Source: Thaumasiovibrio sp047250365
Lineage (GTDB): Bacteria > Pseudomonadota > Gammaproteobacteria > Enterobacterales > Vibrionaceae
Length of the DNA stretch: 64,000 nucleotides
NCBI RefSeq assembly: GCF_047250365.1
Contig: NZ_JBLBVL010000015.1
Span: 1-64,000, forward strand
Direction of reading: 5' to 3'
Part shown: one piece after another, positions 55,229 through 64,000 of the stretch
Position numbering within the stretch: the first letter of the stretch is position 1
Layout: each line of letters opens with the position of its first letter
Made by a program: the position numbers and the translations under genes
Notes under the pieces: model-generated
What the model saw: only the letters and a program-made list of their open reading frames with translations
Told to the model about the DNA's origin: nothing
Database searches by the model: none

Positions 55229-57112
55229 TTACCGATCGCCAGTACGATACTGAATGCCCGCTCCTTTCAGTAATTCCAATTGCGATGAAACACGGGCAGT
55301 AAAGACTGCCCAATCCTTATTTTCACTCATGGACCACGCATTTTCAGCGATGGCAAAAAGCCTTGGGTACAGTAAATACTCAAGTGATGGGGTATCTTTG
55401 ACATACTCGCTCCAAACCAGGGCTTGCGTGCCAAGCACACGATGAGATTCAACCCCTTCGGTTATTTCAAAGTGGTAAGCGCGTTTTAAATCCAATGCAT
55501 TAGCCCAAAGAACCCCATACTCATGAATATCATTATTCCACGCCATATCAAGGTATGTGTATTGGGCCGGACACATAACAACGTTATGCCCTTGCTGAGC
55601 AGCCTTAATGCCTTCATCTCTCCCCGACCACGCATAAACCATGGCTGACGTATCGGCTTTATCCCCTTTCGCGGCCTCTTCCCAAACGGCAAGTTGCTTG
55701 TTTTTATTCGATAAGTAGTTTTGCAGATGCTTGATAAGATGTCCTTCTAAATCCCTTACGCCATTTAGCCCCAACTTGGTCACCATCTCATGACAGGCTG
55801 GCGACTTTTCCCACACATGTTGAGGAACCTCATCGCCACCCAAATGAATAACCTGAGAAGGAAACAGTTCGCAGACCTCAGCAAGAATGGTTTCTAACAC
55901 TTGATAAGTACCCACTAACCCAGGATTTAGCACATTATCTTGATACTGTTGTATTGAGACATATTGAGACTCATCTTCTTTTTCAATTAATTGTTCAGGA
56001 AGAGACTGAATTAAGGCTCTAGCATGTCCAGGAATATCGATCTCTGGAATTATCGTGATTTCTCGTTCAGCGGCATACTGAATGATTTCTCGTATTTGAG
56101 CTTTCGTATAGTAGCCACCGCTTCGGTCAGGTCCGGATCCAAACTGTGGAGCCAGCACTTCACTTTCTCCTCGCCACCCTCCAACTTGGGTCAATTGGGG
56201 GTATGCATCGATCTCTATACGCCACCCTTCATCATCCGTTAAGTGCCAGTGAAACACGTTAAGCTTTAACCAGACCATTTGGTCCAATAACTGTTTTATC
56301 GAATCAACCGTAAAAAATGACCGTGCGCAATCCAAAAACTGCCCTCGATAACTAAATCGTGGCTTATCGACAATTTGACCGCAGGCAACACGTCCTGCCG
56401 ATGTCTCTAAAAGGTGCGCTAAGGAGACTAATGCATATAAATATCCGGCTGAACCCGATGCAGTAACAACCACTTGTTCAACACCAATATCGAGACGATA
56501 ACCTTCACGATCCAGCGTTTCGTCTTCTTCAAATACCACTATTGCGTGCGATGGCACTACCTCAGGGATTCTCTGCTTAATACGTAGACTAAACCAATCT
56601 AGGGCCTTTTCCGTTAATGGAGACCTCCCTGCACTTGTGATAGATGATGGCTGCATCCAAAAGCCTGGCGTAACTCGGCTTATTTCTGGCTGGGGAATAA
56701 TACCTGAGATTGGCAACGGCCATTCCATCTTTGATTTCAGAAGATCATGTGGCTGGGGCATATTATTTACCCCTTCTTCAACGACAACCGTACCTGATGG
56801 TATTCTGAGGTAGGCGCCAATTGGTCGTTCCATCAAGTTATATAGCGCACTCGTTTCTGTTTCTAGTGTTACCTGCCATACCTCTCCAGCCTGAAGCACC
56901 ATACTTATTGGCGGCGCCAACTCAATATGAGAACCAATCTGTTTTATCACCGTTCCGTTGATAATACGATCAGCGTTAATGAAACGTGGCATACTAAGAC
57001 AGAGTACGAACTCATTTAGGCTCTCGGCACTGTTATTACATAGTTCCAGTGAGAACTTAATATACTGCTCTCGATTTTCATGAATAATGAAATTTAATAC
57101 ATAATTAGACAC
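55229..57112 (-). CDS. GH20 beta-N-acetylhexosaminidase (627 aa)
   Basis: Cleaves terminal GlcNAc from chitooligosaccharides. An N-terminal carbohydrate-type domain (1-110) and a GH20b domain (about 130-245) are followed by the (beta/alpha)8 barrel. Catalytic Asp-Glu in HLGGDEVPQHVWE; substrate Trp in LNVFHWHLTDDEGWRIEI. No signal peptide, so probably cytoplasmic, acting on imported chitobiose. It is a lone gene here with no chitin operon. Confidence 0.9.
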   Translation of the reverse strand: MSNYVLNFIIHENREQYIKFSLELCNNSAESLNEFVLCLSMPRFINADRIINGTVIKQIGSHIELAPPISMVLQAGEVWQVTLETETSALYNLMERPIGAYLRIPSGTVVVEEGVNNMPQPHDLLKSKMEWPLPISGIIPQPEISRVTPGFWMQPSSITSAGRSPLTEKALDWFSLRIKQRIPEVVPSHAIVVFEEDETLDREGYRLDIGVEQVVVTASGSAGYLYALVSLAHLLETSAGRVACGQIVDKPRFSYRGQFLDCARSFFTVDSIKQLLDQMVWLKLNVFHWHLTDDEGWRIEIDAYPQLTQVGGWRGESEVLAPQFGSGPDRSGGYYTKAQIREIIQYAAEREITIIPEIDIPGHARALIQSLPEQLIEKEDESQYVSIQQYQDNVLNPGLVGTYQVLETILAEVCELFPSQVIHLGGDEVPQHVWEKSPACHEMVTKLGLNGVRDLEGHLIKHLQNYLSNKNKQLAVWEEAAKGDKADTSAMVYAWSGRDEGIKAAQQGHNVVMCPAQYTYLDMAWNNDIHEYGVLWANALDLKRAYHFEITEGVESHRVLGTQALVWSEYVKDTPSLEYLLYPRLFAIAENAWSMSENKDWAVFTARVSSQLELLKGAGIQYRTGDR

Positions 57113-57350
57113 AGTCGGTCTCCACCTTAATAAGTCTTAACAAATATTATTCAGCACACGTGCATATATATAGCAACATTAGCACCCTCTATAGTTAAAA
57201 GGTGAGTCATTTTATAGGCACCAATCGCAGTGTTTACGTATATGCGAGCATCTTCACACCTTCCATTTTATCAACAGAAGTGAAAGCTATTTATTTCAGA
57301 ACGGTCTATAACAGAAAGGTGCCATACTTAGTCTAAGAAAGGAGTGGGAA

Positions 57351-57899
57351 ATGTTAAAGCATCTACTTATTTTAGGGGGCCTCTCTCTTATTATTGGCTG
57401 CACTTCTGCACCGACTACTGACTTCAACCCTGATAGTAATTTTAGTGCGCTAAGAAGCTATCAGCTTGAGGAGCAAAGCGATCCTACCTCGCTCGATTTA
57501 CAGCGAATGCAACAGGCACTCACACAGCAGCTAGCCATAAAAGGATTCATTCGCAGTGACGCCAACGCTGATCTTAAGATACGCTTTGGTATCAAATCTA
57601 TCACCGAGCTGCAATCTTATGGCTCTAGCTTTGGTATTGGTTATGGGTCCAGAAACGTTGGGGTTGGTATTCGTACCCCCCAGCAATATAGAGAAATTAG
57701 TTACGGTAAACTCATTATTGAGGTAATTAATCAAAAAAGTAATCAAGTGATATGGCAGGCAATGTCAAATAAGCAACTCAATCAATCATTGAAAGGTGAC
57801 GAGCGACGTCAATTCATCGATGCACAAGTCACGCAAATGATGCATCTCTACCCTGTTCACTCTGTGCAACCGACAAATAAAAATATGCGCATAAATTAA
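57351..57899 (+). CDS. DUF4136 lipoprotein (182 aa)
   Basis: Lipobox SLIIGC after a short signal. Core follows DUF4136: FSALRSYQLEEQ, LTQQLAIKGFIRSDANADLKIRF, GYGSRNVGVGIRTPQQYREISYGKLIIEVI and KSNQVIWQAMSNKQL. Surface or periplasmic lipoprotein of unknown function. AGGAGTGGG lies 4-5 nt before the ATG. Confidence 0.85.
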   Translation: MLKHLLILGGLSLIIGCTSAPTTDFNPDSNFSALRSYQLEEQSDPTSLDLQRMQQALTQQLAIKGFIRSDANADLKIRFGIKSITELQSYGSSFGIGYGSRNVGVGIRTPQQYREISYGKLIIEVINQKSNQVIWQAMSNKQLNQSLKGDERRQFIDAQVTQMMHLYPVHSVQPTNKNMRIN

Positions 57900-57967
57900 A
57901 AACAAAACATAGGTTATTTGACTTACATTTGAGAATAAAAACAAAACATAGACATTCTTTCTCAAAT
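57898..57967. repeat. Short direct repeat AAAAACAAAACATAG x2 with flanking inverted repeat
   Basis: AAAAACAAAACATAG occurs at 57898-57912 and 57937-57951. The second copy sits in the loop of an inverted repeat CATTTGAG / CTCAAATA at 57927-57967. Low complexity; function unknown. Confidence 0.5.
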
Positions 57968-58167
57968 ATAATACGCAATAGCAATAGAATCATACCCAAT
58001 CATTAATGATTAAAGCTCATCAGACCAGGCGGTATATAACTAAAATACAATAGCATTTTGCACCATAAAAACTATCACACCTAAACATCCAGATAATGAG
58101 ACATTAAAAATAGTCATGATTCATATACTCATTACTAATTACTTCCAATGTTTTATAGGGTAAATGT

Positions 58168-58716
58168 ATGCGGTATATTCTCATTTTATCTTTTGTGCTA
58201 TTTTCTTCATCAATATTTGCGCAAGGTGTAAGCAATGCCCTTCGATTTGGTGGTTGGTCTATGCATTTAGAAGATCCTTCAATTAACAATGCGCCCGAAT
58301 ATAATGAAGACAATTTTGGTGTGGGAGCTGATATTGGTTTAACTAAGCTAGGGAACTGGCACTTACAATTATCATTTTCCTATCTTAAGGACTCCTTTGA
58401 CCAAAACCTTTATGCAGGCGGCATTACATTTGACCGCCCTCTTAATCTATACTTAGGCAAATGGTCTTTTGCTATAGGTGCATCTCTCGGTATCCAATCC
58501 CGATCTATTGCACACAGTCGCAATGGCGAATTCACCGAATTGAAACGGGAAGTGTTACCCATGATACTGCCCTATTCACGCGCATCGTATGGTAACCTGT
58601 TCATGCTATTCTCCGTTATTCCTCAAATAGAGCGTAAAAATAACGTGGCTACAGGTGAAACCAAATATGAGATTAAAAAACCGGTTATTTTTTGGCAAAT
58701 GGGTTACTCATTTTAG
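58168..58716 (+). CDS. Outer-membrane beta-barrel-like secreted protein (182 aa)
   Basis: Signal peptide (ILSFVLFSSSIFA) then alternating strands: FGVGADIGLTKLGNWHLQLSFSYLKD, LNLYLGKWSFAIGASLGIQSR, YGNLFMLFSVIPQIER and a final VIFWQMGYSF ending in Phe. About eight strands fit a small barrel like PagP or OmpW, but I do not see a diagnostic active site, so only the barrel is claimed. It is preceded by a 270-bp AT-rich gap. Confidence 0.65.
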   Translation: MRYILILSFVLFSSSIFAQGVSNALRFGGWSMHLEDPSINNAPEYNEDNFGVGADIGLTKLGNWHLQLSFSYLKDSFDQNLYAGGITFDRPLNLYLGKWSFAIGASLGIQSRSIAHSRNGEFTELKREVLPMILPYSRASYGNLFMLFSVIPQIERKNNVATGETKYEIKKPVIFWQMGYSF

Positions 58717-58811
58717 CCCTGTAACAGGGCTAAACAATGCTGGAAGTTTGATGCACTATCGTATGTAGCGTTTTATCGCACCACGACCGCAGTGAATCAA
58801 ACCTAGCGCTC

Positions 58812-59432
58812 CTAATGCTCCGCCGAAGCCAATATAGCTCCCATGGCAACAAAGGTGACTCCAAATATTCTATTTTGAAGTTTTACCATTGAAGGGCTTT
58901 GGAAAAAGCGTTTCACACTTCGAGCTAATGACGCATAAAACACCATCACTAAGCAATCTATAACCAACACCGTTAAGCCCAAAATAATGTACTGCTGTGT
59001 TGCAGCGATATCGGAAGAAATGAACTGCGGCAAAAACGCAGCAAGGAAAATGATTGATTTAGGGTTCATCAAATTAACTAAAAAACCCTGCTTAACAATC
59101 TCGATTGAAGTGTCTGTATTCACAGTCACTTCATCATTTTCGAGTTCACTCTTACTGAAAATTTTAACGATGCCTAAATACACTAAATAAGCAGCACCAC
59201 AATACTTTACTGCCGTAAAAGCGACAGCAGATGAAGCCAACAACGCCCCCAGCCCCAAAGACACAATGAGCAAATGCACCATCAGCGCCAATTGTAAGCC
59301 AACAATATTTTTCATAGCGGTAGAAATACCACTACTTAATGTATTACTAATTGTCGCCACCATACCTGCCCCAGGAGCAAAGCTAAATACGACACAAGCA
59401 GCAACAAAAGTCAGCCAAATAGACAACGTCAT
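58812..59432 (-). CDS. LysE/RhtB-family amino-acid exporter (206 aa)
   Basis: Six TM helices with the family start TFVAACVVFSFAPGAGMVATISNTLSSG and the central KQGFLVNLMNPKSIIFLAAFLPQF. Exports an amino acid or derivative; the substrate is unknown. Single gene. A second, different LysE family gene lies at 60792. Confidence 0.9.
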   Translation of the reverse strand: MTLSIWLTFVAACVVFSFAPGAGMVATISNTLSSGISTAMKNIVGLQLALMVHLLIVSLGLGALLASSAVAFTAVKYCGAAYLVYLGIVKIFSKSELENDEVTVNTDTSIEIVKQGFLVNLMNPKSIIFLAAFLPQFISSDIAATQQYIILGLTVLVIDCLVMVFYASLARSVKRFFQSPSMVKLQNRIFGVTFVAMGAILASAEH

Positions 59433-59629
59433 TCGTTTAATCCCACGCTATATAACAACAGAATGTGGCCATTAATCAGCCACGACAACACATCACGATT
59501 CCATTTTGGACCGTAGTCAGGTAATGGAATGGCGCTAAAATTAACATGGGAATTGATAGCTGTCACTTGATATATCTACCTAAAAAGAAAGGCCGCTAAC
59601 GCGACCTCTAAGTTAAGCACAATAACAGA

Positions 59630-60409
59630 TCAACTTGCCATCGTACTCGGCTGCAGGTACTGCTGCCAAGCAAACTGGTAGAGAGTTTGAGAGTACTGAC
59701 GCAAACGGGCAATTTTTGCTTGTTCAAGATCATTTAGCCCTCGCGACTCACTCGCAGCAATGCGTTCAATATGCTGAACTTGTTGATATACCTCATGCTC
59801 TTCGCCACTTTTTATCTCAGCAATAGCATTGAGGTGAATTTGAACTTCTGCGATATGTTGAGATTTCGGTAAACGAACAAGCACTTTTAGATCTCGATAC
59901 CCTGATGGCGCTGGAGACTTAAATCGATTTTTAACCTGCAAAATCTCGGCATCTTTGCCTAAAATCTCAAATGCGGTAACAATACCATTAATATCCTTGG
60001 CAACCAGTGTTGCTCGAGCTAAGTCAGTGATTTTGGCCGCCTCACCATTTAGCTCTTGTGCAATCTTTGCTTGTGCACGTTCCGTCGATTTTACCGGAGG
60101 AATGATGGGCGTAGCCTGGCTTAACATGCCAATTTCATTCACCAATGTTCCCAGCTCAGCTTGCGCTCGTTGCGCGTTAGCATACAGTGCATCAAATTCA
60201 CTATGCCGCTGGCGTACCTGATTACCATTCCACGTTTCTATCGCATACAAACCACTAAGTGAGCGTTTAAAATCCTTTTTACTTGATTGTGATGTTGATG
60301 CCGGTTTAATTTGAGGGACACTAACACCCGTTGGTAGCGCCGCTGCAGCTAACGGCATGCGGCCTAGTACCACCATGACGACAAATAATGTCCGTAAAAG
60401 ATGGGTCAT
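59630..60409 (-). CDS. Exported RelA/SpoT-like (nucleotidyltransferase-fold) protein (259 aa)
   Basis: The N-terminus is a signal peptide (FVVMVVLGRMPLAAAA), so the protein leaves the cytoplasm. The middle region (about 110-195) resembles the RelA/SpoT synthetase fold: RAQAKIAQEL, ITDLARATLV (candidate metal Asp), VKNRFKSP, SGYRDLKVLVRLP and AEVQIHL (candidate metal Glu). The order and spacing match the family, although GYRDLKVL and the basic loop are variants. A secreted nucleotidyltransferase is unusual; candidate roles are toxin/effector or periplasmic processing. No immunity gene is obvious alongside. Confidence 0.65.
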   Translation of the reverse strand: MTHLLRTLFVVMVVLGRMPLAAAALPTGVSVPQIKPASTSQSSKKDFKRSLSGLYAIETWNGNQVRQRHSEFDALYANAQRAQAELGTLVNEIGMLSQATPIIPPVKSTERAQAKIAQELNGEAAKITDLARATLVAKDINGIVTAFEILGKDAEILQVKNRFKSPAPSGYRDLKVLVRLPKSQHIAEVQIHLNAIAEIKSGEEHEVYQQVQHIERIAASESRGLNDLEQAKIARLRQYSQTLYQFAWQQYLQPSTMAS

Positions 60410-60791
60410 TATGACTCCTTTACTTCAGCCTGATTTTTCAGGACTGTCACTGTTGAAACGGTTATGATAAAAGGCTCAGCGACAAGGTCAGTTTAAACCG
60501 ACTAAATGAACGTAACATGAATCAACGGACTGTCTGAGGATTTATCGTTAACCGATAACCAATTTTGTGAGCGGGAAGTGCATTTTCCAATTTCTTAATC
60601 TTTCCCCCTTGAAACACAAAAAATTGCCCATAGCGCAGAAAAGAGACCACTCACGTCTGCCTTTAATATCACTACAAAACAGATGATTAAGTGTAGTTAT
60701 GAGACATGAATCTCTGTCATCTCTTCCATCTATAAAACGATCATTTAATTCCCTCAACATCAGTGATACCTTACTCATAGGAGGATTTATA

Positions 60792-61406
60792 ATGACATTT
60801 ACTATCTGGTTATCACTGTTTTCGGTCTGTTTGTTAGGGGCGATGTCTCCAGGGCCAAGTCTTGCTATTGTCGCACGTCACAGTTTGGCGGGAGGGCGCA
60901 GTAATGGATTAGCGACAGCTTGGGCGCATGCCATTGGCATCGGAATTTATGCCTTTATTACGGTGCTCGGTTTGGCCATCATACTTGAACAATACCCGCT
61001 GCTATTTAAACTAATCAGCTACGGTGGTGCACTTTATTTATTTTACTTGGGCTTAAACGCCGTCCGTTCGCGTGGTGGATTAGTAGAGAAGCTAGAATCT
61101 GGACATAGCGTGAGTGTTTACACATCAGCGAAAGAAGGCTTTTTGATCTCACTTCTCAGCCCTAAAATTGCCATCTTTTTTATTGCACTATTTAGCCAAT
61201 TTGTCGCAGTGGGAGTAGGAACGGCCGATAAAGCGGTGATCATTGCGACGCCTCTGATTGTCGACGGATTATGGTATAGCCTCATTACATTAGTTTTATC
61301 TCGCCCTGCTTTTATTAGCATACTCAAGAATAAAGCCAGATTGATAGATCAAGTGTCAGGCACCATTTTGATCTTATTAGCCATCCGTGTTATTTGGACT
61401 ATCTAG
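60792..61406 (+). CDS. LysE/RhtB-family exporter (204 aa)
   Basis: Six TM helices; starts MTFTIWLSLFSVCLLGAMSPGPSLAIVARHSLAGG, with KEGFLISLLSPKIAIFFIALFSQF in the centre. ATG 60792 has AGGAGG 7 nt upstream; a longer frame upstream has no such site. Convergent with arfB, 1 bp between stops. Confidence 0.9.
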   Translation: MTFTIWLSLFSVCLLGAMSPGPSLAIVARHSLAGGRSNGLATAWAHAIGIGIYAFITVLGLAIILEQYPLLFKLISYGGALYLFYLGLNAVRSRGGLVEKLESGHSVSVYTSAKEGFLISLLSPKIAIFFIALFSQFVAVGVGTADKAVIIATPLIVDGLWYSLITLVLSRPAFISILKNKARLIDQVSGTILILLAIRVIWTI

Positions 61407-61407
61407 G

Positions 61408-61821
61408 CTAATGGTCAACTTTTCGTCGCAGTGTTTTCGTTTGTCCTCGCTGCGACTTCTTATCCATTCTACGTTGCTGTGAACCTTTGGTTGGGCGAGT
61501 CGCTCGACGCCTCTTTTTCACGACCATTGCCTCTTCAATTAGCATTTTAAGGCGCAATAATGCATCTTCTCGATTTTGCTCCTGCGTCCGAAAACGTTGG
61601 GCCTTGATAACAATCACACCTTCTTTGGTTATTCTAGCATCATTGCATTTGAGAAGTTTCTCCTTGTAATCCAGAGGCAAAGATGATCGACGGATATCAA
61701 AACGCAAGTGGATTGCACTAGAAACTTTGTTTACATTTTGTCCCCCAGCACCTTGCGCACGGATCGCACTGAGTTCAATCTCCCAGCTAGCTAAACTAAC
61801 TGAATTGGATAACGACAACAT
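61408..61821 (-). CDS. arfB: Ribosome rescue hydrolase ArfB (137 aa)
   Basis: ArfB (YaeJ) frees stalled ribosomes by hydrolysing peptidyl-tRNA. The GGQ motif is in SAIRAQGAGGQNVNKVSSAI. The C-terminal tail is very basic (KKRRRATRPTKGSQQRRMDK, then KTLRRKVDH), which binds the empty mRNA channel. Length is standard for the family. Confidence 0.95.
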   Translation of the reverse strand: MLSLSNSVSLASWEIELSAIRAQGAGGQNVNKVSSAIHLRFDIRRSSLPLDYKEKLLKCNDARITKEGVIVIKAQRFRTQEQNREDALLRLKMLIEEAMVVKKRRRATRPTKGSQQRRMDKKSQRGQTKTLRRKVDH

Positions 61822-62081
61822 TTTACTACTCCGATTAAATTAGCGCGCATAGTAACAAAATAAAATATAGACCGCCAAACGACAGCACCCCTCTTCGACT
61901 TAACTGCTACTTATATTCTCTGCCTCTTCACTTATTAAAATCTGAAGCAACTCGGTATTTTCGCTAACTTCTCCAAGTGGATGACATAAACCTGACATTT
62001 AAGCCCAACCTCAATGCTATGTTTGCTCTGTTTCAGTCTCCGAGCTGATTATCTTACTCTGTCAATCATAGCGAACTACCC

Positions 62082-62396
62082 ATGCGAAAAAGTCTGATTT
62101 CTTCACTGCTACTTCTTAGCTTATCTGCACCATCGTTAGCCATGCCAACCTTGGTGACGAGTTCAGAAGTCAATCATCAAACCTATGAGTTAATCGAAGA
62201 ATTACAGATAAATGGTGATATTCGAGACAGTCTAAATCAACTGGTTAGCCATCGGCTAGAGGGTAAAGATTCAGATGTCTATGTTATTGAAGATATAAAA
62301 GAAGATACATTCAAAGACACACTTACGGTTGTTGTGCGCTTGTATAATGTGCAAGATGTTTATACCAACCAATTACCTCATCGGTATGAACTCTAA
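62082..62396 (+). CDS. Small secreted protein of unknown function (104 aa)
   Basis: Signal peptide (SLISSLLLLSLSAPSLA) followed by an acidic mature part of about 84 residues (LEGKDSDVYVIEDIKEDTFK) ending LPHRYEL. No family recognised with confidence. Followed by a strong terminator. Confidence 0.6.
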   Translation: MRKSLISSLLLLSLSAPSLAMPTLVTSSEVNHQTYELIEELQINGDIRDSLNQLVSHRLEGKDSDVYVIEDIKEDTFKDTLTVVVRLYNVQDVYTNQLPHRYEL

Positions 62397-62423
62397 ATAC
62401 GCATTATTAGTGGTAGACAAAAA

Positions 62424-62456
62424 GAGCAAGAGCCAGAACAAATGTTCTGGCTCTTT
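62424..62456 (+). terminator. Terminator after the small secreted protein
   Basis: Stem GAGCCAGAACA / TGTTCTGGCTC with an AA centre loop, then TTT. Confidence 0.85.
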
Positions 62457-62503
62457 AGATTTGGCTAAGCCTGAGCGGGATCACATCACCCAGGCTATTG
62501 ATC

Positions 62504-62584
62504 TTACTTCTTAAATGTTAACGGTTTTGCTTTTGTACCTTGAGACTGGTGATAATACCAAAGTCTTCTTGCACGATTTTTCAT
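62504..62584 (-). CDS. Candidate 26-residue basic peptide gene
   Basis: ATG at 62584 has GGAG 8 nt upstream on the minus strand and encodes MKNRARRLWYYHQSQGTKAK plus six residues, then TAA. The peptide is strongly basic with Trp-Tyr-Tyr. It lies between a terminator and an AT-rich gap and is convergent with the secreted-protein gene. No family recognised; support is the ribosome site and a sensible sequence. Confidence 0.4.
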   Translation of the reverse strand: MKNRARRLWYYHQSQGTKAKPLTFKK

Positions 62585-63063
62585 AGAGTTACTCCTATTC
62601 TAATTATTATTGGCTATTTTTTTTCAGTCGTTCAATATTCCGAACTATCTTATGCCATTTATGATGACTAAAATATGACACAAAACACATATTTTTATGA
62701 ATGTTAATGTCATAAGTCACATACAAATTGAGATTTTGCATGTAAGAACCATCGTCCTACAGCTTAGGGAGGTGTCACTTGAAGCGAGGCAACGTATTGA
62801 TATGATTCGTTGTTTAGCTATTTTTCACTGTGATTACTACCTATCAATATGTTCAATATATCATCGTTATAGGTATTTGCAACACTCACAGGCATAAATC
62901 GTATACTACAAACCTTACTTTAATATCGCTTTGTGCTAAGCCTCTAAGTTTTTCATCCTCTAGCGACCTCAACCCTAGAGCCAGCTTGGATTTACATGGG
63001 TTTTTCCTCTTCTAGCTTTCCTTTATACTGACGTAAGTAACCGTAATTAAGGAATACCGCCCA
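62585..63063. other. Intergenic region
   Basis: About 479 bp, AT-rich. Open frames here lack ribosome sites and look non-coding. No repeat, RNA gene or clear terminator was found. It should hold the promoter of the DUF3859 gene. Confidence 0.4.
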
Positions 63064-63489
63064 ATGGCAAAATCGAAAGCAGTGGTGGAAGTCGTTAGCT
63101 TTGGTATCTACTCCACCTGGGACAGTGATACCAAACACCTTCCAAAAGTGGAATCTTTTACAACTGACGTTCCCGCTGAAGAAGATATTGAGTTTGGCCT
63201 CACGATCAATATTAAGAAAGGAAAAGGTCAGATACTGCAATATGTCATCTATCACCCAGATATACCTGACAATAATGGTACGCCACTCCCTCCATTCGAT
63301 GGCTCGGTACATGTTAGAAACAATGACTGGAATTTCTATTTGGGGGATACGGTGCCAACCAAAAACCCGAACCTTGGCATTGGGGAATGGCGAATGGTGA
63401 TGTCACTCAATGGGAAAGTGGTCGCTGAAAAATTATTTAATGTATTTAGTCGCAATGAAGGCTCATTCTGGAAAAAGCGAGGGTATTAG
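63064..63489 (+). CDS. DUF3859 family protein (141 aa)
   Basis: Conserved small protein of marine gammaproteobacteria; function unknown. Family pattern: VEVVSFGIYSTWDS, EDIEFGLTINIKKGKGQILQY, WNFYLGDTVPTKNPNLGIGEW and VVAEKLFNVF. Predicted all-beta and cytoplasmic (no signal). TAAGGAA lies 9 nt before ATG. Confidence 0.8.
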   Translation: MAKSKAVVEVVSFGIYSTWDSDTKHLPKVESFTTDVPAEEDIEFGLTINIKKGKGQILQYVIYHPDIPDNNGTPLPPFDGSVHVRNNDWNFYLGDTVPTKNPNLGIGEWRMVMSLNGKVVAEKLFNVFSRNEGSFWKKRGY

Positions 63490-63858
63490 TCTACTGACAC
63501 TATCCTATCTCACTCTTAGGTGCTTAATATTAAGTGTCTAAGGGTGAGGCTGTATAACAAGTCCATAAATACATGCACGGCAACAAAACAATTCACACAC
63601 TGCAGCAACGTTAATATCCCTTACAAATCATAATATTAGTCAGAGCTATTAGATTTCTTTATTTTTTATTATTTATCAACCACTTAAACGTGCACATTTC
63701 ACGCCAGAAAACACTAAAAATATACTTATATATCAATAAATTAAAAATTAGCGAACTTTTTTTGAGCTATTTCGAAAGTAGTTCGTAGAAAGGAGGTCTT
63801 ATGATGTGAATGTGTTAATAACACCACGCAAACAAAAAGTGATAAAGAGGATTGTATT
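63490..63858. other. Intergenic region
   Basis: About 369 bp, AT-rich. Near 63791 AAAGGAGGTC stands before a two-codon ATGATG-TGA, which I do not regard as a gene. No repeat or RNA gene seen. Confidence 0.4.
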
Positions 63859-64000
63859 ATGCTTACTGTTAAAACTATCACCGCTGCCGCACTCATTATT
63901 CTATCGGGCTCTGCGCTAGCTGATATCCGTGTTATCGATACAGAGAACGGGGCATGGATAACCGTTAAAGATTCCGCTGGTAACCCTGAGTCAGGCGCAA
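63859..64000 (+). CDS. Secreted protein, partial (runs off the window)
   Basis: ATG with AGAGG 9 nt upstream opens a frame to the end of the window. It starts with a signal peptide (ITAAALIILSGSALA) followed by DIRVIDTENGAWITVKDSAG. Only 47 residues are visible, so the family cannot be named. Confidence 0.6.
   Translation, partial: MLTVKTITAAALIILSGSALADIRVIDTENGAWITVKDSAGNPESGA

Noticed and set aside
60548..60778. Open frame of 76 codons on the minus strand between the RelA-like and LysE genes
   Set aside because: No ribosome site, no recognisable fold, and it covers the promoter region of the LysE gene.

Overview
The window looks like chromosomal DNA of a gammaproteobacterium of the family Vibrionaceae. 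The support is vibrio-type small conserved families (DUF5062, DUF3859, a DUF4136 lipoprotein), a Cys-Gly-Leu-Gly-Cys tRNA array related to the enterobacterial glyW-cysT-leuZ operon, and moderate-to-low GC with AT-rich intergenic DNA. The species cannot be named from the sequence alone.

Layout. (1) About 1-8,230 is a decayed mobile or genomic island on the 3' side of a tRNA-Gly(TCC) gene. It holds the 3' part of an IS66 transposase, an HD phosphohydrolase with a 58-residue partner, a two-gene unit of unknown function (one protein has zinc-knuckle-like cysteines and membrane helices), a broken type I restriction hsdM with a small presumptive regulator, an internally deleted IS5-like remnant, a truncated tyrosine integrase, an excisionase-like gene and an XRE regulator. 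(2) 8,500-13,800 is an RND efflux operon (tetR, membrane-fusion lipoprotein, pump) with two matching palindromic operators. (3) 13,900-15,590 is an MgtE Mg2+ channel/transporter behind a long leader with two short upstream ORFs. (4) 15,590-20,160 holds small conserved genes, a CreA-like lipoprotein, and a large hybrid-histidine-kinase-like protein that has lost all its phosphorelay residues. (5) 20,180-20,800 is the five-tRNA operon. (6) 21,000-27,070 has an EamA exporter, an MFS remnant and a three-gene sugar ABC importer. (7) 27,100-38,880 is a continuous urea utilisation cluster on the minus strand, urtABCDE-ureDABC-ureE-ureJ-ureFG, preceded by a sigma-54-like promoter. (8) 39,288-46,160 holds an EEP-family hydrolase, a broken Bcr/CflA efflux gene, a secreted 5'-nucleotidase, a mini-glutaredoxin, a barrel-like protein and a DEAD-box helicase. 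(9) 46,243-49,442 is an arsenate detoxification operon (arsR, GAPDH, dual-specificity-type phosphatase, arsJ) with an ArsR-type operator. (10) 49,523-51,661 is a stand-alone EF-G. (11) 52,148-55,104 is a TPR / TPR-GGDEF pair. (12) 55,229-64,000 has a GH20 hexosaminidase, lipoproteins, two LysE exporters, a secreted RelA/SpoT-like protein, arfB and small secreted or unknown genes.

How the parts work together: the urt genes import urea under probable nitrogen (NtrC/sigma-54) control, and the ure genes assemble the nickel urease that hydrolyses it; urtE and ureD overlap by 4 nt, so the two halves are translationally linked. The ars operon makes and exports an arseno-phosphoglycerate rather than reducing arsenate. 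The most unusual items are the phosphorelay-dead hybrid kinase, the exported RelA/SpoT-like protein, the phosphatase embedded in the arsJ operon, the two-uORF leader of mgtE, the poly-A frameshifted hsdM with its adjacent unknown gene pair, and a 16-bp palindromic motif repeated three times in the island.
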